From Bactericera cockerelli (lineage: Eukaryota; Arthropoda; Insecta; Hemiptera; Triozidae), in contig CM044959.1 of NCBI GenBank assembly GCA_024516035.1, positions 25,795,644-25,859,643 of the forward strand: 64,000 nt of DNA. Direction: 5' to 3'. Below, piece by piece: positions 47,690-59,200 of this stretch. Position 1 is the stretch's first letter. Every line of letters starts with the position of its first letter. Under the pieces are notes generated by a model. That model worked only from the letters and a program-made list of their open reading frames with translations. It was not told the origin of the DNA and made no database searches. The translations under genes and the position numbers were made by a program.

Positions 47690-48036
47690 AAAGTATGCTT
47701 TATTAGGTAAGACAAAAAAATATACAGTAAAATACAATGAAATTAAAAAGAAAAATACATAGATTGAACAAAGAAACAAGAACAAAAAAGAGAATAAACC
47801 AATGCCCTACCTAAAGGGCGGGGTTAATGCCTGTGGCAATCTCTTCCACCCAACCAATCAACTTTTTTTTATTATTTTTTTTAAAGGTAAGTGTGCTCCG
47901 AAACCGCTTTCGCATTACTTCAGGGCACTTTACATCCATGCCATTCCGGAAACGGAACATTTCGGTCAGAAATTTCCGCGAACCCGCGACCTCCGGGTCA
48001 GTAACCAATGCTCTTAACCACTGAGCCACGGAGGTC
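47690..48036 (-). mobile_element. SINE family G, complete copy
   Basis: On minus a tRNA-like head (cctccgtggctcagtggtta, B box gcgggttcgcgga) is followed by gtaaagtgccctgaagtaat, gaagagattgccacaggcat and taaccccgccctttaggtag, ending near a taataaagca tail. Its conceptual translation (SVAQWLRALVTDPEVAGSR) is the typical accidental reading of a tRNA-derived SINE. Confidence 0.7.
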
Positions 48037-48147
48037 GGCAACTTTTTTATTACTAATAGAAGAAAATTCAAAATACCCGTTAGGTAGAAGACACAATTAG
48101 CGATTATTTTTCATGTTCTCTTCGGTGTCGTTGGAAAAAAAAATTCG

Positions 48148-48632
48148 TCATGATCCTCTTGTTTTCTGATGCTTTATTGTCTGGACTAAACTTATGACAC
48201 CGGCTTGAAACTCCAGAGTCTGATCATCATCAAACTTATTCACAGATGGTAAGAGACCTTTAAAAAAAGCGAGGTGACGGTTTTCCTCTTCGGTGTTGGT
48301 TTTGGAGGCTGCGTTCATTTGATGTTCAATGAACTTGATTATCTTGTTATCTAGCTCGCTCCTTACAGGGATTTTCCTTTTGTTAAACTGCACTCTGGAA
48401 TCAAGATTGTGTTGTTCCTGTTCATCAATCGAGTTAACATCTACATCAACAATAATGTCAACAACATTAGGCGAATCTGAATAGATCTTTCTTAAGAACG
48501 ATAGTTGTTGATCATAAATGTATGGTCTACTCTTCTTAGCTCCAGAGTCAGTAGACTTTGGCTGGTTTTGTTCCTTCAATTTCTTCACCCAACAATCCCT
48601 TAGGCCAGCCCACTTGCGCTGGATCAGTTTGC
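48148..48632 (-). CDS. MADF-BESS protein, exon 2
   Basis: Starts at TTGCAG|GC, completes the MADF domain (RKWAGLRDCWVKK), then a basic, acidic-interrupted linker and the BESS motif. Stop at 48148. Confidence 0.85.
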
Positions 48633-49617
48633 CTGCAATATAAAGATGAAGGAGTTATTTCTTTTTGAAAAGTAGTACTTAAAAACGCAAAATGAAGTGA
48701 CTGAGGTCAGTAGATTTTTTTTTAAATTGAGACAAAGAATCTATTTATTACCAACTTGTTTTTACAAGTACAGTATTTAATCAAAAGGTGAAAGTGTTGG
48801 TAGGGTATATAAAACACTCGCAGTTCCCTCTGGATTTCCAGAGAAATTCTTCCAACCAAGTCGCCATATCATAATTTTCATAAATTTGGTAGTAATAACT
48901 TCATACAACTGATTCCATTCTCAACGTTTTATTTTTAAATGTAATAGGTATTATTGAAATTTAAGTACAACAAGCTTTACCAAAAACAAAATTGATTTCT
49001 TATTACAGGTACTTGGCGTTAGGATTTTCATTTAATGATCCACATTACTCATTATATCAATACATACCAGCCATATAAGCAATAATATCATTCTGATAGT
49101 GCACTGGTAGTCAAGTAGTTAACGCGGTAGTCTGAGGGTGGTAAAAAATACTTTGAGCATTATCCTCGCCTGGTGGTTACCTTCCACTAAAGAGTTTTGT
49201 TATATTGTTATCACTGTTGAAAATACAGAGTGTAGTATTTGGAAAAACCTAAACAGGACTTTATTCAAGTACCTAAGTAAAGGTACCCGCAGGTATACCT
49301 CTAATACATTTTTTTTTTTTTTTTAAAGCAGGTAAACTGCGTGTATTTACAACATGATAATGAGAAAAATAGGTACAACATATAAGACTTCTATCTCCCT
49401 AATACATGTGATCCCTATTGTTATCAACTTTCAACCTACCATACTCTTGTCGCTGTTTCTCATCCAGTGTATCAAAGTCTTCATTGAAAAATAAGCATAC
49501 CTCCCTCCAACACTGAACTTTTAGATGTTTGTCCTTGAAATCGTCCACTTGTTTGTCCCACAGTGCAGGACGGGCTTTCACCAATGAGATTAGTTGTTCA
49601 TTGTCCACCATATTCAC
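48148..49617 (-). CDS. MADF-BESS domain protein, two exons, 220 aa
   Basis: Exons 49617..49440 and 48632..48148 join in phase 1 (donor TATG|GTAGGT, acceptor TATATTGCAG|GC) to 220 codons plus stop. Residues 5 to about 85 form a MADF domain: LISLVKARPALWDKQVDDFK, the CWREV core, and LIQRKWAGLRDCWVKK after the splice. The C-terminal end has a BESS-like motif (AFFKGLLPSVNKF, then QTLEFQAGVISLVQTI). MADF is a Myb-related DNA-binding fold expanded in insects and BESS mediates protein contacts, so a nuclear DNA-binding regulator is expected (family knowledge). The spacing and length are usual for the family. The intron holds a SINE-F copy. The second ATG (MVDNEQ) is an alternative start. Confidence 0.85.
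49101..49205 (+). mobile_element. SINE family F, internally deleted copy
   Basis: gcactggtagtcaagtagtt joins directly to aatactttgagcattatcct and gcctggtggttaccttccac. The B-box part seen at 5151..5340 is missing. Confidence 0.6.
49440..49617 (-). CDS. MADF-BESS protein, exon 1
   Basis: Encodes the first two thirds of the MADF domain. 178 nt, ends phase 1 at GAGTATG|GTAGGT. Confidence 0.85.
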
Positions 49618-51289
49618 TGTCTTTTTTTTAGTTTAGAATAAAACCACGTCTGTACTGAATGGAGTATAATTGAATAGAGTAATGGAGTAGGTTCAAAAAC
49701 ATTTAATGTACCTATACGAGTACTTTATACGGAGTTCTATTATGGATCTATCTATTGCATTGCATTCAACGTTAAATATTTTGTTTCACTTCCGAGAAAT
49801 TTTATTATTTTCTATAGGTTTGCAATTTAGAGTTTTAGAGCCTTGAAATCCCGAAATTGAGTAGAGAACACAGAAAAGGAAAGATCAAAAGCGGGCTAAC
49901 CATTCTGAGAAAGAAGAGTAGGTAAGAAATAATGTTTTATCCCTACTACATAACTATAGGTAGGTAAGTATTTTTGTACCGGCTGTATTTTTTAATAGGT
50001 TTAGAACAAGTACATAATTAACAAAATTAATAGTTTAAATTGATGTTTAATATTATATTTAAAAAAAAAAATATTTATGAACACCTAAATAATTTATATC
50101 GATACCTTCAATATGTCAGCGCGAAGAACCGTTACGGAAACATGGACGAAACTACACTACAATCTACAATCGTTTGAGCTCTCAAACAATTTTTTTCACG
50201 TCACGATTTTTTATCACGTAAATACAGGCCATGATGAAAAAAAGGAAACAATCGTGACTATAAAAAAAATCGTTCCGCGCTGATGGGAACGGGACGTCAC
50301 TTATACAGGGTGTTGATGTTTTTTACTTTCCTTATCATATAATATGGAAAGTATTGTATTCGTCGAAAATTTGACCTACTCAGTTTTTCGCATTTCTGGA
50401 CGAATCATAGCCTCAGAATACCAAACCAAAAAAAATTGTTTTCAGTCATTGGTCCCCGTGCGCCCGTAAACACGATATTTCGAGAACGAGAATGGTAAAC
50501 CCATCTTTCCTTAGATAAACCTGATGGTAGATATTCTTGGGTCACTTGAACTAATTTCATAAGCGAGCAACGTCGCCCCTAGATTAAAAACACACAAATC
50601 AAAGTATTAGAATAATGTCCCTGTGACCCCCTCTTCTCTTCACAAAAAAAAAAGGTACGAGGATTTCTGGGAGAGAAAAGTAGGTAATGGAGTGTAAAGG
50701 GAGGGTATTAGGTAGGAGGATGAAGACTGAAGAGAGCGAAAACAAAGTATGGGATGAGGAGAATGGAAGAGGAAGGGGGAGGGGGGATGAGAAATGAGCA
50801 AGACAGGGATAAGGGATTAGTTAAAATAAAATAAAGGTGTCCACGGCATGAAAGAGATAAAATTAATTCTGAATGCTGTCTGAGTCCATACCTTTTTTTA
50901 CATCATTTTGTGACAATGGTCAGAATTTACAGGGTGTCTCCTAACGATGTAAATTGTACAATGATGAAAAACTATATTTTTTAGCTCTTGATAGTCAGTC
51001 ACGCATGATGTAAACACGTCGAATAGCCTATATTACTTGACGGTACTGCTTTTTTTTAGGCTCATACAGTCGATGCTTTGACCCGTGAGAGAATCAGACA
51101 TGCCACCTGGCTGATGGCCAGTTCTAGATCCCGATGCTAGGTCGAAGCTCATGTATATGTAAGGTCACGTGATCAATTTCCACCAATCACAGAGCTCCAA
51201 AGTGCGATCACGTGACCTTACAAAATAAATGAGCTTGGACCTAACTGGGGCATATGGAGTTTCACGATTATACATAGAGAGGGCACGAA
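49618..51289. other. Intergenic DNA with dispersed repeats
   Basis: Upstream of the MADF-BESS gene. Holds repeat J copy 2 (50325..50500), a possible small inverted-repeat unit at 50113..50286 (tcagcgcgaa against ttccgcgctga, with a 16-bp palindrome gtttgagctctcaaac at 50170..50185), purine-rich DNA at 50650..50820 and two cagggtgt words. No gene is seen. Confidence 0.4.
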
Positions 51290-51361
51290 TAGCTCAGTGG
51301 TAAAATACTCGCCTGCCATGCGGAAGGTCCCGGGTTCGATGATCGATCCACAGAGCCGACA
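51290..51361 (+). repeat. tRNA-Gly(GCC)-like head, SINE family C related
   Basis: aatagctcagtggtaaaata, ctcgcctGCCatgcggaagg and tcccgggttcgat line up with tRNA-Gly(GCC), including the anticodon loop. The acceptor stem does not pair and the T arm is extended, so it is a pseudo-tRNA or SINE head. Confidence 0.6.
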
Positions 51362-51477
51362 AAGTGGCAGCACAAGAAAGTGAAGCTGGATCAGTGCTTC
51401 CAGCTCAGGCTGTTTGAGTAGGACTGCGAGAAGGTAATGTTTTTCGGGAACAAATAAACAAAGGTATGTTTAAAAGA

Positions 51478-51778
51478 GCTCGCCATTAGCTCAGTGGTTC
51501 AGCACTCGCTTGCCTGCGAAAGGTCCCGAGTGCGATTCTCCGAACCAACAAAATAATTGTATTCAAAATTTGGTTACAGTTGTTCGTAAGGGATACCTTC
51601 CAGTGCGCTCATTTTGACCCAACACCTAACTGGGAAGTACTGTCTCATCACTTCTCGCATCAGAGGGAAGGTATAGTACGTAATGGGCAGGCTACAGCAC
51701 AGACCACAAACATTTAAAGTAGCTGCTGTTTCAGGGATACAAAATAAGAAAGCCTGTGAAACACTAGTTTTTAAAAAT
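51478..51778 (+). mobile_element. SINE family C copy, diverged
   Basis: ccattagctcagtggttcag, then gtaagggataccttccagtg, cagaccacaaac and gtgaaacactagtttttaaaa follow the family-C order. The A tail is short. Confidence 0.7.
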
Positions 51779-51959
51779 GACAGGGTGTACTGAGAATAGA
51801 TGCAAATATCATAAGGGTAGGCCAATGTTGCCGTGGAGCATTTTGCTCTGGTAACACTAATGGCCAAATTCCTGGTTTTCCCACAGGTTAAGCTCCTTAT
51901 TGGATTGTTGCATGTTTTTTGAAGAAATCATGCCCTTTAGATAAAATCATATAAGAGCA

Positions 51960-52150
51960 ATGTACGGATTGTACGGGTTCTCGTAGGATAACTGAAGTTA
52001 AGCAACGTCCAGCAAGGTCTCATTTCGGCGCACCCCAGGTCGGATGAGATTAATGTGGGTAGCAGGTTTGTGAGTTTCCTGGGGATAAAGGGTAACAGCC
52101 CCGTCGTGATAATAATTATGTCTATGCAGTTGAACCCAATAAAAAAAGAG
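51960..52150 (+). mobile_element. SINE with a 5S rRNA-derived head
   Basis: cgggttctcgtaggataact and gaagttaagcaacgtcc match the internal part of 5S rRNA (the GGTTCTCGTCCGATCACCGAAGTTAAGCAACGTC region). The sequence then changes to gatgagattaatgtgggtag, aggtttgtgagtttcct and aaagggtaacagcccc, which aligns with the body of the tRNA-headed family A. It ends gttgaacccaataaaaaaa. Confidence 0.65.
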
Positions 52151-52579
52151 ATAATCAAACAAACTTCAACATGTTTAGATTTTTCTCTTTTTTCCCTTCT
52201 TTGAATTTGTTTGTGTATCGCAACTATCGCATAGGTCTATATATCTATCTGTTATTAGATTATAGTGGTGCATGTCAACATCTATGGTCATATTGGTCAT
52301 ACACATCACGCATAGGTAAATACTTTTCCTTTTCTAATAAACTTACTTATAAAGGGTAGAAGAGCTCACTCCAGTGAGAATCCTGCCATAAAAAAAGAAA
52401 GAGGAAACTTTTTCAAATCACTGTCTGTTCGGTCGCTCTATTAGGCATACTCACATTTTAGGAAATCAGTGTATTCGTACTCCTGGGTGAACTCTGAATT
52501 ATTCAAGCTCTTGCAAAATCCGTCGCCTGCAGCGTGGAGTTAGTGGGTGGTTAAAATACAAATTTGTGTCGAACGAAGC

Positions 52580-52700
52580 TAGTCTCCATGGTGTAATGGT
52601 TGTGACTACTGGCCCATAGTCCAGAGATCCTGAGTTCGATTTCCGTTTGGGGACAGAATTTTCCTTTAGAACATTTTTTCGGGGTACTGGCATGAGATCT
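52580..52700 (+). repeat. SINE family A head fragment
   Basis: gtctccatggtgtaatggtt, gtgactactggcccatagtc and gagttcgatttcc are the family-A tRNA-like head, followed by the start of its body (gacagaattttc). Confidence 0.6.
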
Positions 52701-53683
52701 TTTTTTTTTCTCTTTCATTTGGATTTGACTTCGCTTAATCTATACTCTATCTAATATTCTAATCTAATAGATAGAGTTCACTGGTTCACACTATGGCTGG
52801 TAAAGAAGCCTTGAGAAATCGGTAGAATTCGTGAAATTCTTGATGATGATTATTTCCATTGTTGTGAATAGTTCTTAAAGTACGGAAAGAGCTACCGTAG
52901 TTTCCAAAGAAGTTTGTTTCTAAACCGTAAGAGCGCGCGCAACTTTTGAAAAAATCCACCAATCAAATTGGTTTGTGAAGCCTGTAAAAAAATTGTTTTT
53001 CTTTTTTGTGCCCAGCAAAATACAGCAAAAGAAAAGGCATTTAGTGAATTGAAAAAATTAAAACAAGTTTTCACTTTTTAAGGGTTTTTTAAAAAGTTTT
53101 AATTTATGTCCCCACTCTACAGGTGTTGTCAATTTTCTGGTGAGATAATTTTATTTCAATATCATCCAAGCATGAAGGTTCAAATTTGTGTGCCGATGAT
53201 ACAGCTACAGCTAGTCCATAACTCCAGGCTATTTTCTTCTCCATATAAAAAAAACGTTTTTGGGATGATTACATTCCGTAATTTCCTTATCTATTTATTT
53301 CGGTTACTTTTTGAAAGATAATGGGTAACAATTAGTTCGTTGTGTATACTATACTAAATATAATGTCTGATCAATTGTACCTGGTAATATCTGCCTGACA
53401 CAAGGTCATTAACCAAGTCTTTCAGAAGCAAAAGTTGAGCTTTCATCTTGAATACCTGTGTTATGTATCAGATCCAGTTATAGCCATAAATAGAAAACAC
53501 TTATTGGTGTTTTTTCTTCCAACTTCTCTCCTAAAGCATAGACCTTCCACGAACTGTTGAAAACCATTCCATCATAATTAAGCATTATATAATTATGTTT
53601 ATCCTGTCAAGTGCTCAGTATGGAAACTACTACAGTAGAATCCCACCAACTCACAATTCATAGGATAGTAGCACTAGGGTCAA
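52701..53683. other. Intergenic DNA, no gene seen
   Basis: AT-rich. No splice-bounded open frame, RNA gene or repeat boundary is visible. Confidence 0.4.
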
Positions 53684-53911
53684 GGGGGGTAATTACGAAC
53701 GATTTTGAGCTACATTTTATAAACATATCTGTAACCCTGAGTTGCTTTTGTAAAATCCATGTCTTGTGATTTTTTTGGTATATAGACTTATTTAGCATTC
53801 TAATGGTGCATTATAAATAGTTTTGTGCATACTGTAGTATCTGTTTAGTGGTGTTCTTATTTACCCCCGCCTGTTCGCATTTACCCCCGCCTGACGGGGG
53901 TAAATGCGAAC
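53684..53911. repeat. Cluster of GGGGGTAA..GAAC inverted repeats
   Basis: ggggggtaattacgaac (53684..53700), gttcttatttaccccc (53852..53867) and a perfect 16-bp stem gttcgcatttaccccc (53873..53888) against gggggtaaatgcgaac (53896..53911). The same words occur near 63836..63881. They may be terminal or subterminal repeats of the pogo-like element around the nested stack (inference). Confidence 0.55.
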
Positions 53912-54113
53912 ACATTATACAATATTAAAAACAAACTTTTTAATGGCAATATGTGCTTTTTATGTACAAATACACCAAAATTGTACTTTGTGTCTTTAGC
54001 CACCTGTATGACAATATGCAAAGTTTATGGACACACAGGATAGTGGTTTGAATCCTAACCACGAAGGTAGTCAGCTCTTATCAAATAAGGTATCTCTATC
54101 TTGCAAATAATAA

Positions 54114-54214
54114 TAATTTCGTGTCCGTGAGATAGGTATAGATACCTAAATCACGGTGGTGAGAGGATTATATGGACGCCCAGATCCAAAATGTCTAGGC
54201 TCCTTTCATGTCCA
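54114..54214 (-). repeat. Dispersed repeat H, copy 2
   Basis: The reverse of 33317..33420 with few differences (gtgtccgtgagataggtata, acctaaatcacggtggtgag, gattatatggacgcccagat). Confidence 0.7.
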
Positions 54215-54216
54215 TT

Positions 54217-54461
54217 GATTCTATTTGGTTTTAACATCCTGACTTGAGGTAGACAGGACGGGGGTTTCACCCTCCATTCGCTGGGAATCGTACCAGCTAC
54301 CCACATTAACCTCACCCAGCCTGGGTGGGGCCGGAATCGCCAGTCTCACATGTTCGGAGGGGACAGAATTTTCTGTGCGAAAAGTCTGCTCCAACCGGGA
54401 ATCGAACTAAGGATCTCTGGACTACGGGAAGTAGTCACAACTGTTACGCCACGGAGGCTGG
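54217..54461 (-). mobile_element. SINE family A copy
   Basis: Nearly the same as 1055..1303: gtaccagctacccacattaa, cctcacccagcctgggtggg and gggaatcgaactaaggatct on the plus strand. It has no separate A tail and abuts repeat H, so the two may be one longer element. Confidence 0.75.
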
Positions 54462-54599
54462 TAATAAAAGCATAATAATAGTAATAGTTAATTATGAGAG
54501 CTTTTGAAAGGTGTTTTATATATTTTTTTAATTTTTTTTTACAGGTTTTGGTCTTATCAATAGTTTCTAGGTCATTGTCAATCTCAGATTTGTCTTCTT

Positions 54600-55665
54600 C
54601 TACCTTAATTTTAATTTTAATTTTAATTTATTTTATTCACGGGCTTCTAACCCAATATACAATATTACATAAATACAAATACAATAATACATAAAAATAT
54701 AAAATAACTAATTATAAACAAAAATAATATAATATAAAAAATGTCTAAATCTAATGCTTATGTCTAGGTAGAGATAAAAAAAAAATCCTTCATTCGCATG
54801 CACTTCATTCATTCATATTAATATTTACAACACATTCATTCAATCACAATCAAACAGATGTTTGATGTTCGTCAGATTACAATTAAATATGTCAATGCCT
54901 GCTCTCCCAGCCAGATTTCCCATGGTGTGCATCCTGTTAATAGGTGAATGTAATCCTACTTCTTTCCTCCTATATGGAACCATGAACACATCCTCACATC
55001 TAGTCCTTCTGACGTTTACTCTAAAATTGATTTGTTCAAGGAGTTCTGGGCAGTCGATTTGGTTGTTCAGGATTTTGTAGAGATACGTGAGATCTATGAT
55101 GTTTTGTCTTTTTTCTAGGCTCATTATGTTGTTGCTTGCCATAATTTCAGAGTAGTTGGCCCCAATTGTTGTTTGTTGTTTAAAGGCAAGGTATCTTAGG
55201 AATTTTTTTTGAAGAGCTTCTAGAGATTGGATGTGGACATTATACTTGGGGTTCCATATGACTGAGCAATACTCGAGATTTGATCGAACGTAAGCATAGT
55301 AGATCATTTTGAGTGTTTTTGCATTAATGAAATCTCGAGTATTCCTCATTAGGAAGCCAAGCATTCTGTAGGATTTATTAAGTATAATTTCAAAATGTGT
55401 GTTGAATTTCAAGTTAGGTTGTAGGTACACTCCCAGGTCTCGTACAGAGGATATCTGTTCTAACTCTATGTTGTTGATGTGGTAAGTACTGGGGTGTGGG
55501 TTGTGTTTATGAGAAAAGCTCATATATTTACACTTGTTGATGTTTAATTTCATCAGGTTTTGATCACACCAGGAGAACAGACATGACACTGCTGCTTGTT
55601 ACGCCTGTGTATCTTGAGGATTTTTGATTATTTTGGCTATTCTCAGATCATCAGCAAAGAACCAA
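54600..55665 (-). pseudogene. Jockey/CR1-like retrotransposon, 3' part
   Basis: On minus the frame begins with the reverse transcriptase catalytic box FFADDL directly beside the BEL insertion. It continues MKLNINKCKYMSFSH, SSVRDLGVYLQPNLKFN, RSNLEYCSVIWNPKYN and ALQKKFLRYL, all usual for the region after the catalytic box, and ends at a stop at 54840. One in-frame TAA occurs about 20 codons after the box. A period-6 (AATTAA)n tail at about 54604..54633 marks the 3' end. It is the second half of the element at 62419..63463. Confidence 0.8.
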
Positions 55666-56021
55666 TGTAGGATTGTAGCCCTTTTAGGGGGTTTAGAAAA
55701 CTTGGGGTTAAATTAACAAAGACATAGAGAAAGGAAAATTGTGCTGCTTACCCAGTTGACGAAAAATGTGATGAAGTGAAAAGTGAAAAGAGGTTAGAGT
55801 TGGTTGGTTGAGAAGATAGCGCTTCCAGCGGCAGGAGGGGAAGTTGGTTCTCCAAAATGGCAGGGTTGCCAGCTGACTTGGAACAGATTTCTTGGTGTGG
55901 GACTTTTAACTTTTGTTAGGGTTTAAAAATACTTCCCTCCACTCTCAACTCAAGCACGAAATGATCAGGAGAGGAAATAGGAGACAGGAGCGGCAACTCA
56001 GACATTCACAAGAATTATACA
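55666..56021 (-). repeat. BEL/Pao 3' LTR
   Basis: 356 bp, read on minus TGTATAATTC...CAATCCTACA. Appears identical to 62063..62418. Confidence 0.92.
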
Positions 56022-56034
56022 TTTTCCCCCCACC
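56022..56034 (-). promoter_or_regulatory. BEL/Pao polypurine tract
   Basis: GGTGGGGGGAAAA on minus, directly before the 3' LTR, the expected site for plus-strand DNA priming. Confidence 0.75.
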
Positions 56035-56211
56035 AAAATGGCCATTTTTCAACTGGAGAGAAGGGACCTATCAACCAAGTAGTGGACTGTATCGGAAAAA
56101 AGTGGACTGTATCGGAACAAAATTAATGTTGGACCAGGACAAGACTCAACATAATACATCAAATATACATGAAAAATGAAAACAACAAATTGACTAGAAT
56201 GGATAACTAAC

Positions 56212-59200
56212 CTAAGTTAAGGTGGGCAAAAGGAGAAGCTTTCGAACGGGTCTGAGAAGTCTGCGTGCAGACGTTGTAATTTCAACAACACGTACAACAC
56301 CATCTTGGTGAGGATGTATCTTGGTGATACGAGCAATGGGCCATTGCAAAGGCGCCATATTTTCTGACAAAACTAAAACAACATCACCAACTTTGACATT
56401 GTCAGATTGGTGATACCACTTCTGTCTTTGAAGCAGAGTATGCAAGTATTCGTCTGACCAACGCTTCCAAAAGTGTTGGCAGATCTGTGATACTAGAGTC
56501 CAGCGAGCAACAAAATTTGATGGTGACAAAGTTAAGTTGCGCTCAGGACGTGACAAAAGAGGCTGTCCAACAAGAAAATGACCAGGGGTAAGTACATCTA
56601 AATTATCCACGGTGGGAGATGGAACACCCAATGGTCTAGAATTTAAAATGGCTTCAATTTTCACTAAAACGGTCGAAAACTCCTCATAATGCAGAAGTCG
56701 ATTGGTCAACACACGAGTCAAGTGAGATTTGACCGACTTCACACTCGCTTCCCACAGACCGCCCGCTGAGGGGTTGGCTGGGGCATTAAAGGACCACTTG
56801 ATTTCTCGGCTACCTAAATGGTCAACAATGGAGTATTCATTCTCCTGTAAGAAACGACAAGTGTCCTCGATGACATTGGCTGCACCCTTGAAATTGGTAC
56901 CTTGGTCCGAAAATATCATGGACGGAACAGAACGCCTGGCAATAAACCGGTCCAATGCACCAAGAAAGCAGGCTGTGGAAAGCGAGGTAAGCAACTCAAG
57001 GTGAACTGTTTTTACAGAAAAACATACAAAAACGGCAAAATAAGCCTTCAGTGATGGAGCATTCCTACGATACCCATCCTTTATTAAGAACGGACCAGCT
57101 AGATCCACCCCTGTATTGACAAAGGGTCGGCACTGGTGGAACCGTGATAAGGGTAGCTCCGCCATCTGAGGCTGAGGAGGCTTGGCAGACAGACGGAAAC
57201 ATGGCAAACATTTAAAAATTATTTTTCGAACAAGGTTGCGCAGGCCAATAATAAAGTATTGACGCAGGATGAGAGTTTGGACAATTTGCGGGCCCCCATG
57301 CAATGAATAAATATGAAAATGTCTGACCAGCAATATGGCCATATGACAATTGTTTGGAAGAAGTACAGGATGACGGGAATGAAAAGGCAATGGTGCCTTG
57401 TCTATTCTACCCCCCACCCTGAGAACACCCCCATCAAGGAACGGGGACAGCCGAGCCAGTGAATCAGGCAACTGACGCCCAGACTGAACGGCCTCAATCT
57501 CTTTAGAGAAATGTCCTGACTGGGTAATCCTCACTAGGGTCAGCTCGGCTTGTACTAACTCATCGGTGGTCAAAGGGCCCACAGGTTTGGAAAGGGCACT
57601 GCCCGAACATCGGTGACGCCATCGAAGAATCCAGGCTGTCACGCGCTTGGCCCTAAACAAGGTAGAGAACCTTTTAATAAAACTAAAGTCCTCAGACTCC
57701 CGCACAACCTTTGTAACCAATGTGGTAACCTCAGCTGACTTCAGCTCAGGAAGGCCCTCAACGGGTGTGAAAGTACTCATTGGCCAAAAGGAAATTTCCT
57801 GCTTTAGGAAAGGTGGACCATTCCACCACAAATCATGATCAACAATAACACTAGGAAAACATCCTCGACTGGCCAGGTCAGCTGGGTTCAACTCAGTTTG
57901 AATATGTCTCCACTGAGACGGATCAGTTAATTCCAGAATGCGCACCACCCGATTGGCAACAAACATCTTGAGCAAGTGGGGCGGGGTGTGCAACCAGGAG
58001 AGGACAACCATAGAGTCAGAAAAAAGATACTTGTTTGAAATATTGAGACGGGTAATTAAAGGCTTCAGAGATTCAAGGACTTCAGCCAACATCACAGCTG
58101 CGCCCAGCTCTAGTCTTGGGACCGTTACCGGCTTCACAGGGGCCACTCGACTTTTGGCCCTAATTAAATTAATGAGGACCCGCCCATCTGTGCAGACAAC
58201 GCGCAGATAAACTAGACACCCCATAGCGGAAAGAGAAGCATCTGCAAATGCCACCAATTCCGGAGGAAAAATAAATGTATCCAGAATAAGTCTGGGAATA
58301 CGAATTGACTCAAGCAGAGGGAGCTCAGAAGCAAACCTCTTCCACTCAGTCAAAAGGTCACCAGGCAAAACCTCATCCCAAGCTAGCCCTCTCAGCCAAA
58401 TTACCTGGAGAAAAACTTTCATCCAACAGGTGACGGGGCATAAAAAACCCGAGGTATCATAGATTTTGGCAATTTTTGACAATATTTGACGTTTGGTTTG
58501 GCAATTGCAATGTTGTTCTACCTTGTAACAAAACATATCCTGGCAAGGGTCCCACTGTAAACCCAATATCTTAATGGCATCAACATCATCAAATAAAGAG
58601 TGTGGCCTCTCCAACATGTCCTCTGGAAAATCTCCCAAGACCCCAGGATGCGAACTGGACCACTTCCTCAGTTCAAACTTGCCAGCAGCAAGGAGGGACA
58701 CTAGTTCATCCCGCATCCTGAGTGCCTCCTCAACAGAAGATGCCCCAGAGACCAGATCGTCAATGTACACCTCACTACTTAGTGCACGGGCAGCCAAAGG
58801 GAACCTCGCCCCCTCATCAACAACTAGTTGCTTGATTACTCGCTGGGCCTGAAATGGCGCAGAAGCGACACCAAAACACACACGCTGTATCTCATACTGC
58901 TGAATAGGCTGAGATGGATCCTCACGCCATAAAATCTGTTGAAACGGGCTGTCCCTAGGATCTACCTTGATGGCACGGTACATTTGACGAATATCAGCCG
59001 TCATGGCAATTTTATTTAAACGGAAATTCAAAATCAGGTCATTTATGTCTGACTGGAGTTTTGGACCAACTAGCAAGGTTTCGTTCAAAGATGGATGGTG
59101 GGGACTTGCACGCTCAGCAGGGCTGAAAACAACCCGCACCTTGGTCGTAGAACTAGAGGCCTTCATAACACCATGATGAATCAGAACATAAGTGGATGGC

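Noticed and set aside
47811..48071. 86-aa minus frame with SVAQWLRALVTDPEVAGSR
   Set aside because: It is the accidental translation of a tRNA-derived SINE head (family G).
50113..50286. Inverted-repeat unit (tcagcgcgaa / ttccgcgctga)
   Set aside because: Arms are only about 10 bp and imperfect, with no target duplication; noted but not called as an element.
51290..51361. Functional tRNA-Gly gene
   Set aside because: The anticodon region fits, but the acceptor stem does not pair and the T arm is disrupted; the same applies to the other tRNA-like heads.
51960..52150. 5S rRNA gene
   Set aside because: Only the internal promoter part matches; the rest is SINE body.
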